This document shows, piece by piece, positions 23,706-35,806 of a DNA stretch of 64,000 nt (its first letter is position 1; each line of letters opens with the position of its first letter). The stretch is from Molossus alvarezi (lineage: Eukaryota > Chordata > Mammalia > Chiroptera > Molossidae). The stretch is taken from contig CM073891.1 in assembly GCA_037176705.1 (NCBI GenBank), positions 48,300,571 through 48,364,570 on the forward strand, read 5' to 3'. The position numbers and the translations under genes were made by a program. The notes beneath the pieces are model-generated. The model was given only the letters and a program-made list of their open reading frames with translations, did not search any database and had not been told where the DNA came from.

Positions 23706-25126
23706 AAGACTTTACACACTGGCCCTAATTTACAATGTCATTACCTTGTCATTATAATTCCTTCTCACATTGATAGTTCTCAGAGATGATAAAAGTGACT
23801 TCTAGATGAAAGATATGATGAGAACGTGATTTCTAGATCTTGTAAATTGAAATCCAACACAACCTAGACTATTTCAATCATTATTTACACTTACGAAACA
23901 TGTTCTCTTCCAAGTTAGATATAGACAGTCATCACTGTCATTCTGACAATGTCTCCCCAGTTTCTCTGGATAAAAGACAGGAAGGTTCTGAATAAAGTAA
24001 TTGATAATGTCTGTTCTAAAATGTTTCTCTTTGAAACAACAAATTTTGCACATCAGTCTAAGAGATCTGGATGGCACCCTGAGATGAGAGAGCCAGTCAT
24101 AACAAGCAACATTTTATAGTATCATATTTTACTATTTGCCATAATTATGTGGCTGCAAGGAAACAAAAAGTTTCTGGGCACTAGAAAGACCATGGTTAGT
24201 AATCTTATTCTTTAAAATGTTTAAATATTTGTGCATTTAAAAATCAGAAACAGTCTCTTTGGGGCACAGCTTGTCAGAATTAGTAAGAATGCCAAATTTT
24301 AATGTCACCAACAAAAACAAATTCTGTACCATTAATATTCTGGGTGAGATTAAAATTCTCATTACCCTGTTGCTACATGTGGTACCAGATTCTCTTTCCC
24401 AACCAAATAACACATTTTATTTATAATGCAATGATATGTGCAGATGAATGCTTCTGGCTATGTATAGAGAGATAGCCTTAGCTGACAAAGTAATGATACA
24501 ACATGTTATGAGCTCTGTCAGAAAACAGTTTCCTACTATTGGCAAAAGATGCTCATATATTATTGCTAAACCATTAGAACAGGCATATTATTGCGTTCTA
24601 CATTGCACAGCAATAATTTTATGGTGCAGAAGGTATCAGGCATGGAAATGGTTCAATACCGAGATCTACATGAGAGAGAAAGACCAGACAAATATTATCT
24701 TTCAGATGAGATACACACCTAGTACTAGACATCCAGATCAGTTCATTCCTTTTGAAAATGGGTCTAGATTTTTTTATTTGTAACAGAAGACTCAGGTGAA
24801 CTTAAGGTATGATTAAATTTTAGTGTAAAAATTATGAATAAAATCTTTCATTATGTCTAATTTCAGGGAGATATTTCCTAATTCATACTTTTTAATGCTT
24901 TTAATATTTTCGAGTTCTCTATGTTCTATTGCACACATCTGCTAAAACTATTTAGTAATTCTTTGGTTGGAACAATTTGCAGTTAGCCTAGTTCAACAGA
25001 TACACCATGTAGAAAAATAAAAATTACAGCCTAAATTGAACCACAGGTGTATGTACACAAAAAAGAAAAAAAAATTAATTCTAGACAGTACGGCATTGCT
25101 TAACGCTAAAAGAGAACCAACTCTAC

Positions 25127-25153
25127 CTTGCGTTCTGGACAACCATGACTTGA
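25127..25153 (-). CDS. PCLO: PCLO 27-nt alternatively spliced microexon in C2A
   Basis: This microexon supplies the last base of a split glycine, eight codons (QVMVVQNA) and two bases of a serine, so it inserts the nine residues QVMVVQNAS into C2A between loop 1 and the KRRTKYV strand. The acceptor is caatgcag and the donor gtagag. The flanking exons also join in frame without it, as GRG to AEYKRR. Alternative splicing of a nine-residue C2A segment is an established property of Piccolo and was reported to change its Ca2+ affinity and dimerisation through a conformational switch. The exon sits alone, 2.4 kb from the upstream exon and 6.3 kb from the downstream one. It was found by eye from residue expectation, splice sites and exact phase. 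Confidence 0.93.
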
Positions 25154-27574
25154 CTGCATTGATTCCAAGAGCACAAGCGAAGGGTACAACAGGAAGGAGG
25201 AAAGACAGAAAGACAAAAGTTAGGAACAGAAATAAGGAAGAAAATATGAGAATAATAATTAGGGAGCTTTACCATAACATACAAATGACATAAGGCTGAA
25301 AATAATCTTAGAATTAAAGTGAAAATAATACCTCAAAAGTGTAATAAATCCCCACGCCTTGGCCACTGTAATGATTAGGAGTAATTTCATGCAGGACTAG
25401 GAATTGGACAGGAATAGCAGACTAGCTGCCTTTGGGCCAAATCCCAACAAGCAGGGATGTGTTGTTTGACAAACTGCAAGAGGATGGCTTTAGATGGAGA
25501 TTCATTTCATGATAGTTCCCACCTTCCCGTGCTCCCCCAGAATGGATTGACATATTTATGCTACCTGCCTACACTTTCTGGTTATTTAAATTTGCAATAG
25601 TCTAATTGAAACATAGTCCTGCAATAAATAAGATAGGTACTTTCATATTGTTTAAAAGGTGATACTTCAGGATATTATTAAAGATAGAAAATAAAAGACG
25701 GTGTTTTATTTTAATTCATTAATAAATGTTAGAGACCCTTGATCGTGATTTCCTCTTATCCCATTATATTGTGATTAAATAACACTAAAGGTCTAATGAC
25801 CCAAATCAAAGACAGAATGAAGTTATCAGTTTGTTGTTATACCCATGTTTAAAACATGTAGCCAAATTACAGTTATAACTAATACTTAAATATATAAATA
25901 AATTAACATAAAATAAAAACTCCCTTTTCTTATACTATATGGCTAGTTGGTAATCTCTATAAATTAAATCAATCAATTAAAACTAGAGCAACAATACCAG
26001 CAATTATAAGTTTGTAAGTAAAATTATTAGGTAGGATAAAATTAAAGGCTATAGACTGAATTAGATATGGTACTTGGCATTTTTCAAATTATTTTCTGAA
26101 TGTTATTTAATTTGATTCCCCTGACAAACTAATTATTTTTTAAATTTTATTTTGGCTCTGCCTACCTTGGCTCTCTCAATATTGATAAGGAAACCAAATC
26201 TCAAATAATTAGTGATCTGCTTGTGGTGATGATATAATTAGCACATAGCAGATTCAGATGCAACATGTAAATTTATTTTGGATTCTGTTCAAACAAACCA
26301 ACTATATCATAAACAAGCTTTTGTATGATTTCAAAGCTTTTACATTTGTTGAGGTTTGTGCTATGGCCCAGAACATATATTATCTTGGTAAATGTTCCAT
26401 GTGCACTTGAAAAGAGTATGTATTCTGTTATTAATGGGTGAAATGTTCTATAAATATCAATTAGGTCCTCAAACCGACTAGGAAAATACGAGTCAGTTGG
26501 GGAAATTAAGGAATTATTTAGAAATTTAAAAATTTTTATGGTTACATATGATACTATGATTATTTTTAAATGAGTTATCTTTTAGAAATAGAAACCAAAA
26601 TACTTGCAGAAAAGAGTTATAATAGTTGGCATCTACTTTAAAATAATCTGTATGGAGAGAGTATATGAGGGCAAAATAAAACATGATTGGATAAGAAATT
26701 GAAAACTTCCAAGTAAAAAGTAATATTTGAATGTCACTCCTCCAATTAAATTTAAAAAATAAACAGAAATAGAACCAGAATTTTCAAGTTATCAGTCCAA
26801 ATTTTGTTGATTACTTATGGTTCTATTATGTTAATTTGGCTAATATAAATTGTTCACATGACGTATAACAATCTGCTGGGTCAAAATCACTGTTTTGAAA
26901 CCATCCTTGAGTACTGATTTATATAACATAGTAATTTACATTTATTATGTGAAAATTAAATATCTCCAAAGAGCACTTGCTTTATATGAACAGTTTATAT
27001 ATCCCACAAGAGATTTGGAGATAATTTTCACTTATTTACCAAAGTCAACACTTCAACTATTACTCTTGTTTTTAAATTTTATTAGTGTTTTTAAAACACT
27101 GATTTGAAATATGTATATAAATAATACACCAACAAGTCACTTAATGAACATTTAACATTGGATAATACACGTGTCCTATGAAATAAAATATTAACTTATG
27201 CATCCTTGAACATTGGTTTTGCAAATAGGTTTGGGAATGTAAGGTAAATCTTTAAATCTCCCACAAATAATTTCTTTAAATGATACAATATGACTGGTCA
27301 TAGCAAGAGTGGTTTCCAGAATCTAATTACTGATGTGCACTCTCTCATCAAGGCAGGTTTTATTATGACCAATGGCTCTCCTACAATCCTTTAAGGCTTA
27401 ATTATGCATTTTAACTCCACCTTATTTACCAACTATAAATAAATAAATAAATATGATGTGGTAAAACTAAGGAGATGATATTAAACTCTTTGAAATTAGA
27501 GACTGGAAGACCTCCTATTACTATTTTTTCAATCAAGGGAGGTAATACTTAGAAGACATTGTTTCTTTACTTAC
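25154..27574. other. PCLO intron upstream of microexon
   Basis: AT-rich intron with one recognisable minus-strand L1 ORF2 fragment (about 26335-26475). Nothing else could be named. Confidence 0.65.
26335..26475 (-). mobile_element. L1 ORF2 fragment
   Basis: The plus strand reads ggtaaatgttccatgtgcac then gagtatgtattctgttatta and tgttctataaatatcaatta, which is antisense L1 ORF2 endonuclease/RT-linker sequence. Confidence 0.75.
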
Positions 27575-27699
27575 CCTCGCCCTGGAAGAAGATACACTTT
27601 AACAAAGGGGTCAGAATAACCATTGTTGTCTCGAGGGACTAGATTTCTTGCTTGGAGAATATGTATTATGAGATTACCAAGATCGTAGTTGATTTGAAG
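27575..27699 (-). CDS. PCLO: PCLO exon: C2A domain, first half with Ca2+-binding loop 1
   Basis: This 125-nt exon encodes [20 protein letters not shown] and then [21 protein letters not shown] plus two bases of Gly. [11 protein letters not shown] is the classic C2 strand 2. The aspartates of [12 protein letters not shown] match the two loop-1 Ca2+ ligands of synaptotagmin-type C2 domains. The acceptor is ctttaag; two donor registers are possible in CGAGGGTAAGT, and GTAAGT is the stronger and fits the phase of the next exons. Piccolo C2A is known as a low-affinity Ca2+ sensor that dimerises on Ca2+ binding; this is recalled knowledge. Confidence 0.96.
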
Positions 27700-28701
27700 C
27701 TTAAAGAAACAAAAACATACTTGGTGAACATTATTTGTTTTTTGTTTTAAAAAGTATAATACATTATCATTAAATATTTTACAAGTATTTTTTTTTTCTC
27801 ATAAGAAGCATCAACCCTCATTTCTATTTTATTTGAAACTGAACAGACCAGTAAATGTCTAATTTAATTGGAAGTTCCCAGGCACATTTAATTACTAGCA
27901 GAAGTGTTGTTCATTTTGTCTTTGGTGAAAGTCCTAGCCTGTCTAAAATTCATTTAGAAGTAAGATCATAGAATGAATTCTAGTTGTTGCATTTTAAAAA
28001 ATTAAATTATCTACTTTTAGAAAAACAGTAAATGTTTAACATTCATGAATATAATTACCAGAATTTTGAAAACAAATTAACTAGTTGATAAATTTATTTA
28101 AAAATATATTTTGCATTTCACCAAATAATTAGCAGTGGTGGAATCATTATTTAAATATCAAGTTATCACTACTGAAATGCAAGAATAGTTTAGAATGTGT
28201 AAAATTTATCTCTTCCTAGATTACATTATGTGATGTTAAACCTATAGCTTTTCTTTCTGTTCTGCTTGCTTTGCTAGTAGAGTCAGAGATTACGGTAATA
28301 AAGTCTTGTTTTTTAACTTTAGAAGCTGAAGAGGAAAGAAGAGGCATTGCCTCATAGATGCTTAATGGCTGTTGCAAAATTGTCATTGAATAGTACAAGA
28401 TTTATATTTCCAATAAATATTTGAGAAGCTTGCTTAATTCAAAATCATGGAATTAACCCATTTTTCTGCTTTAAAATTGAAGGGGCCATTTGGCATTAGA
28501 ATAAGACTTAATTTTGTTTGATGCTGTTTTTATCAATTAGCAAACAGGAAAAAAATGTATTTCAAAGGGGAAAATTCATAAATAAAAATAGTAACATACA
28601 TTTTTATAATCATACAAAACAGATATGCTGTGCATATTTTGAAAATGAGATAATTTGATGAGCGAAACTTTATCTAAAATTGCATAATTAAAATAATTCC
28701 T

Positions 28702-28938
28702 GCCCTGGCTAGTGTTGCTCAGTGGTTAGAGTGTCGGCCTGCTCACTGAAGGGCTTGGGTTTGATTTCTGGTCAAGGGAATGCACCTTGGTACAGATTTG
28801 ATCCCTGGCCACAAGCAGGGCAGGTTCAGTAAGCAACCAATTGATGTTTCTCTCTCTCTCCCTTCTCTCCAACCCTCTCTTCCACTCTCTCAAGAAAATT
28901 AATGGAAAAATATCCTCAAGTGAGGATTAACAAAAAAA
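28702..28938 (+). mobile_element. Ves SINE
   Basis: Head gccctggctagtgttgctca, tail tcctcaagtgaggatt. Lies just upstream of a second plus-strand Ves. Confidence 0.9.
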
Positions 28939-28950
28939 TTAATAATAATG

Positions 28951-29214
28951 GCCCTGGCCGGTTTGGCTCAGCGGTTAGAGCATCGACCTGCGGTCCTGAG
29001 AGACCCGGGTTCGGTTCCCTCTAAGGGTGCGTACCTCGGTTGCAGTTTGTCCCCGTCCCTGGTCGGTCGTGCGGGTGGCAGCCACTCGATGTATTCCTTT
29101 CACATCGATGTTTCTCTCTCTCTCTGTTCCTCTCTCTCCCTCCCACTCTACCTGAACAAAAAAAAAAAAGGGAAAATGTCCTCGGGTGAGGATAAAAAAA
29201 TAAAATAAAAAAAA
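28951..29214 (+). mobile_element. Ves SINE, 'cctgagagacccgg' subfamily
   Basis: Carries ggtcctgagagacccgggtt in place of the more usual ggaccaaagggtc. Flanking AAATTAATAATAAT duplications (28936-28949, near 29213-29227) overlap simple sequence. Confidence 0.92.
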
Positions 29215-29471
29215 ATTAATAATAATAATAATTTTTAATTTTAGCAAAATTTCAATATGGTTATGTTTTGTGGCAAAAAAAAAAAAAAAAAAAAAGGAAT
29301 CATCAATCACTTTTCTCAATATAGAAAAGCCCAGAGTCTGACCATCAGAAAAGCGATTTGAAACATGAAAGAAAGTGCAATGAAGGGAGAGGACAAATGG
29401 GAAATGTAGAATTGCAGTAACTGTGTGCTGTGATGGGTACTGAAACACACAATTATTTTGAAATTAATTTC

Positions 29472-29686
29472 TTTTAATAATTTTTTTTATTGATATTAGA
29501 GAGAGAGGAAGGCAGAGGGAGAGAGAGATAGAAATATCAATGAATGAGAACACCGACTGGCTGCCTCCTGCATGCCCCCACTGGGGATCGGGCCCACAAC
29601 CTGGGCATGTGCCCTGACTGGGAATCGAACCGGCAACCTCTTGGTGCAGGGGTTGATGCTCAACCACTGAGCCACACTGGCAGGTG
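29472..29686 (-). mobile_element. Ves SINE, second subfamily
   Basis: Minus-strand copy starting from cctgccagtgtggctcagtg and ending in attgatattagagaga-type tail. Perfect 13-bp duplications TGAAATTAATTTC at 29459-29471 and 29687-29699. Confidence 0.94.
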
Positions 29687-29892
29687 TGAAATTAATTTCA
29701 CTGAGATTTAGAATAGCTTACAAATTTTTAAGGAGAAATTCTTCCCTATTTTCTCCTTTCTCTGTCAGCCTTAAAATCCATTTTTAAGTGAAAAGTCACC
29801 AAAACTATTTATTTTTTTCAAAATCATTTATTATTGAAATAAAAACTTGGAGGATTCTGTAAGATAATGCTTTTTAAAATTTACTGTGTGGT

Positions 29893-30107
29893 GCCCGGCC
29901 AGTGTGGCTCAGTGGGTGAGCGTCAACCCACGCACCAAGAGCTCGCCGGTTCCGTTCCAGGCCAGGGCCATGTGCCCAGATTGTGGGCCAAATCCCCAGT
30001 GGGGGGCATGTAGGAGGTGACCATCGATGTTCTCTCTCATCGATGTTTCTGTCTGTCCCTCTCCCTTCCTCTCTCTCTAAAATCAATAAAGAAAAAAATA
30101 TAAAAAT
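29893..30107 (+). mobile_element. Ves SINE, second subfamily
   Basis: Head tgcccggccagtgtggctca, end tctctctctaaaatcaataa. Target duplications AAAATTTACTSTGTGG at 29877-29892 and 30108-30123. Confidence 0.94.
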
Positions 30108-30544
30108 AAAATTTACTCTGTGGGGCCTTAGAGAACACTTGGAGTTGCTTAGAGGTTACTCCCAAGAGAGAATGAGATGTCCCAGTAATCCTCAACCAGA
30201 GCTACTCAAGTGCTGGCAGATTCATTGTTTGGGTGCCTACACAAGGTTATCTAAAGAATAAGATTTTGCTAAAAGAAAAAAAAGTCGAAGCCAATGTTCT
30301 AAGGAAATCTAAAAAAAAAAAAAAGGGGTGCGGAGGTGGAGAAATCTCCCAAGAGTTAAGAAGGAATGTCATTAGTGTAAATTTCTACTATAGAATTAAA
30401 CACTACTGCTCAAGGGAAAAGACAATAACATAATAACAAGCAACAACAAACCAAAAAGAAACACAGCAAATATTGGTCCATGGGCAAAAAGTTAAAAAAA
30501 ATAAATGGGAGAAAGATATTGTCAATCAGAAAAGCTAGCTTTAA

Positions 30545-30754
30545 AAAAAAAAGATTTAAAAAAAATACATGTTTTTATTGATTTTAGAGAGAGGAAGCAG
30601 GAGGGAGAGAAAGAAACATTGATTAACTACCTTCTACACACCTCCTATTGGGGATCAAGCCCAAAACCCAGGCATGTGCCTTGACTGGAAATCGAACCAG
30701 TGACCTCTTGGTACTTGGGACAATGCTCAATCCACTGAGCCACACCAGCTGGGC
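30545..30754 (-). mobile_element. Ves SINE, second subfamily
   Basis: Minus-strand copy with gtgcccagctggtgtggctc head. A short CTAGCTTT duplication flanks it (about 30535-30542 and 30756-30763). Confidence 0.9.
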
Positions 30755-32029
30755 ACTAGCTTTTTTTTTTCTGTTTGTAAAATGAAAGATCAATGTCTGG
30801 CTTTCCAGAAGTGGAAATAGCAGTTGAGTCAGCAAGATCTCGAGTATGTAATCAGGCTCTTAGAACGGTGCTCACCTTCAACACTTTTTCTCTGTTTCCA
30901 CTGTCACACTCCACGTTTGTTTTAAACAGTGTGTGTCTAATCACTCGATGGATTGTTTGTGTGTTCACCCTTTATAATACATCCTGTTGGTCACTGCTGT
31001 ATGACTTTTTATTACATAGTTCTTTCAGTTAGTCTTTTCCTTACTTCAAAATATTTACTGATCACCCTATTATTTAGTGGCTAACTCCCTCTTGGCTTTT
31101 GTTCAAAGTTCTTTTTATTTAGTCCTAACTTATCTCTGCAGAGCTGACCTCTTCATTTCATTGTCCTCTGGCAGCAGACTGCTCCTTGTACCAGTTCTGT
31201 GTCCAGGGACAGAATCCCTTTCTCTCTGCTTCTCCTTAAATTAGTTCAAATCTTTGTTATTCTTAGTGAAGTCTTTCATGAAAATGTCTTCCCGAATGTG
31301 TTGGAGATGCAATTAAGACTTACTGTTCTCATTCCCTTATTTGAAACTTACTATATTCAAAGTTAACATTTTATATTGTGTTAATTCTTTCTGTGTCACA
31401 TTTGTTATCTACCTTCAATTACATTTTGGTATCGTCTGAAGTAGTTTTCTGACATTTTTACTATGACACATAGTAGGACATACATATTACAATACATTAC
31501 ACTAACACAGAAACACACATTACTAAAGAAGAGTGATTTATATGACTTTTCTTCTATTTTCCTGGTCAAAATCCACTAAACAGATTTTATAAATTACAAA
31601 TTGGTTATGACCCCCAGTAGGAAGAACATGGCTCTACAAGAATTATTCAACAATTATTTAACAATTGTTCATCAGAGGAAGAAATGAGGATAGCTTTAGA
31701 TTCATGAAACTCTTTAAGAGGAAACTTCACATTTCCAGGAGAATCTGTCATTCAACCCATTCAATTATAAAGTAACTGAGGCACAAAAATGTTTTAATAC
31801 TACTAAGGTATCAGGCAGATTTCAAGGTATATAATTCCACAGATACAGTTAGATATCATAAACAAATATTTGTATTAAAATACCATTCTAGGCAATTGTA
31901 ATTTCCTTTGTAGATCTGTGGGTTACAAAACAGAAAATGTTCTGACAGTGCTTACAATTTCAATAGACCAGGGGGGAAAACAATAAAAAAAAGATGGTAA
32001 AATGATGATTAAAAAAAATACTTTCATAC

Positions 32030-32080
32030 CTGAATTTCCCCCGTAATTGGATGAGAGACAACCTTTGCTGCATCAGTAGG
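32030..32080 (-). CDS. PCLO: PCLO exon: start of C2A domain
   Basis: This 51-nt exon of exactly 17 codons encodes PTDAAKVVSHPITGEIQ. The phrase HPITGEIQ leads into the first beta strand of the C2A sandwich (continuing [10 protein letters not shown] in the next exon). The acceptor is tgttacag and the donor gtatgaaag. It is a symmetric phase-0 exon, so skipping it would not break the frame. It is too short for a long open frame and was found by splice context and match to the Piccolo sequence around it. Confidence 0.93.
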
Positions 32081-32864
32081 CTGTAACATTAAAAACATAC
32101 ATTATAATAATGAATAAACCCTTTGTAGAATTTACCATTTTAACTTCCTCTGAAATTAAATTCTATTTGGTCAGAGCACACCGACTGGAAAATATATTTC
32201 ATCCATTTGTCTGCTTCAGATTATGGGGTCTGCTTATACTTCTCAATACATGTTTAATTTTATAGGAACATAAATCTACTTTTCATTTTGTTAACCCTGT
32301 TTTGAAGCTATAATTTTATACCTGAAGTAATGTATTTTCAATTACTTAAGAAAATGAACACTTTTGGTTCAATGTACTCCACGTAAGTATTTATAGGATT
32401 TAAAGATCTATAGAGTATTAAAAAAGACATTGTTTCTTTCTGTACAACGCTGCCTAGGAGACAGGAGTTATGAAAGTCCATCCTTGTACTCCTTGGTTTG
32501 GTGCTTAAGCCCTCCCTGCTCCCCTCTGGGCTGAAGCACCCAGGCAATCGCTTTCTAATATCTCACACGCATTTATAATTCCATCCCATTCTATTTAAGT
32601 TCTCATTTCTTTAATACATCCCTATGTTAGTAAAGCCTTAAAGTCAGGAATATGATGTGGGAAACGGATTCGTACTGCTGAATAAATGACTGGTTGCTGA
32701 CTTGTTACACTGCAATTAAATATTTGTAGAAAAGGAGAAATGATGTCCCTGTCCCCAGATCTTATAGAATTTCAGGCAATGTAGAATGTGGCATCAATAC
32801 TGGGAGACATTTACTAAAATGGGGGCCAGCTTACTACCCTACAAATAAGGTCCTAGTCTCCGGT

Positions 32865-33014
32865 CAGGAGTGGGGGAACCTTTTTTTCTGCCAAGGGCCA
32901 TTTGGATATTTATAACATTATTCATGGGCCATACAAAATTATCAACTTAAAAATTAGCCTCCTATATGTGGTCAGGCCTGATGTGGCCCGAGGGCTAGAT
33001 GTTCCCCACCCCTG
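32865..33014. mobile_element. hAT-like MITE with terminal inverted repeats
   Basis: The ends CAGGAGTGGGGGAAC and the reverse complement of the right end, CAGGGGTGGGGAAC, form inverted repeats around a 150-bp element whose interior (gggccatttggatatttata, ggcctgatgtggcccgaggg) is typical of non-autonomous hAT copies. No 8-bp target duplication could be recognised. Confidence 0.65.
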
Positions 33015-34428
33015 AAAGGATGTATATTGACCTTGTTTCAATAATTAACTGGAAAAGAAAAGATCCTTAATATTTAGGTGTGTATACTTGTTCTGCCACC
33101 TTTTCCTTTAGATTTTTATCCTGGAAATGAGAGCAATCAAAAGGAGAAAGCTATATCCCAGGTTGGGTTGGTGAAATAATTACAGGAAAAACAAACATAA
33201 TCATTGGCAATGTTATGGGGTGTGTTAAATTTTCTATGCCATGCATCCTTTATTCATCCGGTTTATTTATAAGAATAATCACTTATTAACACTAAAACCA
33301 TGCTCTGGCTACAAAGGATAAATGTTAGTTATTGAACAATTATATTTACTTAATAATTATTTCACTATTTAACTTTCAAGGAAAGAAAACTGAATCTAGA
33401 AAAAGAAGGGCCACATACACAAGTTCCTGAAACTCTTTAGGCCTAAATTGAAGATGGGAGTTTCCTACCACCAGACATCCGCACTTCTCAATGAAGAAGG
33501 TTTGGGAATAACTGAGGTAAGAGGTCAAAAGTGAGGCAAAAGAAAAAGCAAAGTGTGATTATGAGTAACCTTTTTTGATGTGATTTTTTCTTTTTTAACA
33601 GTCATAGCTTATGTGACAAACCTAACTGGATTTACCACAGATAATAAATTTACGGACCATAAATTTTTAGTTGTTTGGGGGTCTGGCAGGGAATGCATAA
33701 GGATGCAGAGAAATATTGTAAATTATGGGAGGGAAAACAGAAATATCTGTTGGACACCAGGCAAACCACCAGCTACAGGTAGTTACATGCCAAGATTAGA
33801 GCCAACTACTGTCTTTTCCAATGATGTTGTACCTCTGTGAGGCTGGTTTTTATGACCGTGGTGACAAAAGTTGTACGGCAGGAGAGCCAGTGAGATCAGC
33901 AGGGGACAGGAGCCGCATCCAGTCGGATTCCAGCCTGCACAGCTGTGCAGTGCTGTCGGGGCACATTGCCCACTACTGTGTAACTTTAGTTATTAACACT
34001 GAAACAAATGCATATTTTAATTTTATTTTACGTGTATTATTATTTTTTAATGATTCCTAAGATGTTACGACATAAATATGGATTAAATCACTTTAACCTA
34101 ACTACTTAATAAATGAAACTAGTTTAGGTATTTTGGGGCATATGAGCACCATGGAAAAATTACTGAGAATGTTAAGTATGCCATGACCAGCAGAGTTTGG
34201 GAAAACAAAGACCTATATCATAAGAACATTTAAAACTAATAAGCACTTCAGCTGAATTATTTATTTATACCATGACTTGGAAGAAATTATTCAGACTTTA
34301 AAGATAAAATTAAGAAAGTCTGGTTAGAATTTCAGAGACAAAACATCTTGAAGCAGCAAAATAAAAATTTTGAAGACAAAAATTAATATTAAATTAGTTT
34401 AACCAAAGTAATTTAAAATAGTCTTATA

Positions 34429-34751
34429 GCCCTGGCCTGCATGTCTCAGTGGTTAGAGCTTCAGCCCATGCACCAAAGGGTCGCAGGTTTGATTCCCAGT
34501 CAACGGCATGTACCTGGGTTGTGGTTTGATCCCAGGCTGTGGTTGGGGCTTGTGCAGGAGGGAACCAATAGATGAGACTCTCTTACATCAATGTTTCTCT
34601 CTCTCTCTCACTCCTCTCCCTTCCTTCCACTCTCTCCAAATATAAATCAATCAATCAAGCAAGCAATCAATCAATGTAAAACAATATCCTTGGGTGAGGA
34701 TTAACAAAAACAAAAGAAAACAAAAATAAATAAATGAATAAACAAACAAAG
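34429..34751 (+). mobile_element. Ves SINE with expanded tail
   Basis: Head gccctggcctgcatgtctca. The tail contains atcaatcaatcaagcaagca and aaataaataaatgaataaac expansions. Perfect 15-bp duplications TAAAATAGTCTTATA at 34414-34428 and 34752-34766. Confidence 0.95.
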
Positions 34752-35522
34752 TAAAATAGTCTTATATACATGGCTTATATAATTTTTCAATGTATTTACT
34801 AATTTAAATTCATATTTTACCTACATTTATTCAAGAAAAATTTAATGTATTATTAATAGATTAATAATTACTTATGAATTATCATTTAAATGTTTAATAG
34901 ATGGTGTTCTAATTATATAAATGTATAATTATGCTAAATATAATTTAAATGTTTTAGTGTTAACAAATTTCATTGCATTAATATTTTGTAATTTAATATT
35001 TAGTCTCATACCTAATGAAAACACAAAAATTAAAACTATAATTCTCAAAATTATCTAAGGTACATATGATATTTGGGAATATTGTATTATCCTACTCAGG
35101 AATATGTAAGCTACGGACTATCATTTAATGTTTCTATTACTTCTCAATATAAATTTTTTAACATTGTTGGATTTAGAGAACAAATATAAGTATTGCCTTT
35201 TATGCATACTATGTGTTAATGGGTTAAGAAATCTCATTAAATTATTCATTCATTCAGCACAAATGTTTTGAGAAACTCTGTACCAGTTAAACCTGAAGAT
35301 AAACACAAAAAAAGATGAATAGGTCATAGTTCCTTTCTTCAAGAGTGTTACTATCTAGTGACTATACATTTCAATTAAGACTAAACATATACATATATAT
35401 CTCAAAAATAATCACAATTTATTATTACTAAAAAAAGCTAAGCAATCTCTATACCATCACTGTCCAGTAGAATATAATATGAGCCACGTAGGTAATTGAA
35501 AATATTCTAGCAGTCATGTTTA

Positions 35523-35608
35523 TTTATTTATTTATTATTAATTAATTTTTGTTATAGATGTTTCTCCTTTTTCCCCACTCATTCCCCCCTCCCCCTCCCT
35601 CCCTGCCC
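35523..35608 (-). mobile_element. Very short L1/HAL1 3'-end insertion
   Basis: TTTA-rich tail followed by gttatagatgtttctccttt and cccctccccct, antisense to the L1/HAL1 3' UTR. Duplications TTCTAGCAGTCATRTTTA at 35505-35522 and 35609-35626 prove an 86-bp insertion. Confidence 0.88.
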
Positions 35609-35675
35609 TTCTAGCAGTCATATTTAAAGTATATAAGTAGGCTGGTAAAATTAACTGTAATAACATATTTTATTT

Positions 35676-35806
35676 TTTATTTTTTTATTTTTTTCAGGGC
35701 CAGGGACAAACTGCAACCCAGGTATGCGCCCCTAGCAGGAACTGAACCGGGGTCTCTTTGGACAGCAGGCTGACACCCCAACCGCTGAGCCAAACCGGCC
35801 AGGGCT
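35676..35806 (-). mobile_element. Half-length Ves SINE with target duplication
   Basis: Minus-strand head agccctggccggtttggctc to cctgggttgcagtttgtccc, then directly a T-rich tail. Perfect 17-bp duplications AATAACATATTTTATTT at 35659-35675 and 35807-35823. Confidence 0.93.

Larger units (their letters stand above)
18782..25126. other. PCLO intron upstream-of-C2A-middle exon
   Basis: The intron carries a MER5A-like element, two head-to-tail Ves SINEs, an old L1 3' end, MIR and L2 pieces and a truncated Ves head. Bases 19540-19900 are GC-richer, unrecognised sequence. An open frame at 24448-24783 has no recognisable domain. Confidence 0.7.
27700..32029. other. PCLO intron with Ves SINE cluster
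   Basis: Five Ves SINEs lie within about 2 kb (28702-30754), three on the plus strand and two on the minus strand, and two of the plus-strand copies are adjacent. An A-run and TAA-rich simple sequence lie at 29205-29300. The part right of 30800 is moderately T-rich unrecognised sequence. Confidence 0.7.

Noticed and set aside
24448..24783. 111-codon plus-strand frame
   Set aside because: Intact but without a recognisable motif, neighbour or codon bias; chance in AT-rich intron is likely.
25036..25293. 85-codon plus-strand frame
   Set aside because: It is antisense to the PCLO microexon and has no recognisable domain.
28951..29040. tRNA gene-like A and B boxes
   Set aside because: The boxes belong to the tRNA-derived head of Ves SINEs; no tRNA cloverleaf or anticodon stem is kept.
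28948..29448. Open frames of 86 and 157 codons
   Set aside because: Ves SINE and A-run translation; Phe/Ile runs come from homopolymers.
34640..34750. CRISPR-like short repeats (atca/ aaat units)
   Set aside because: Simple-sequence tail expansion of a SINE in a mammalian intron; no spacer structure.
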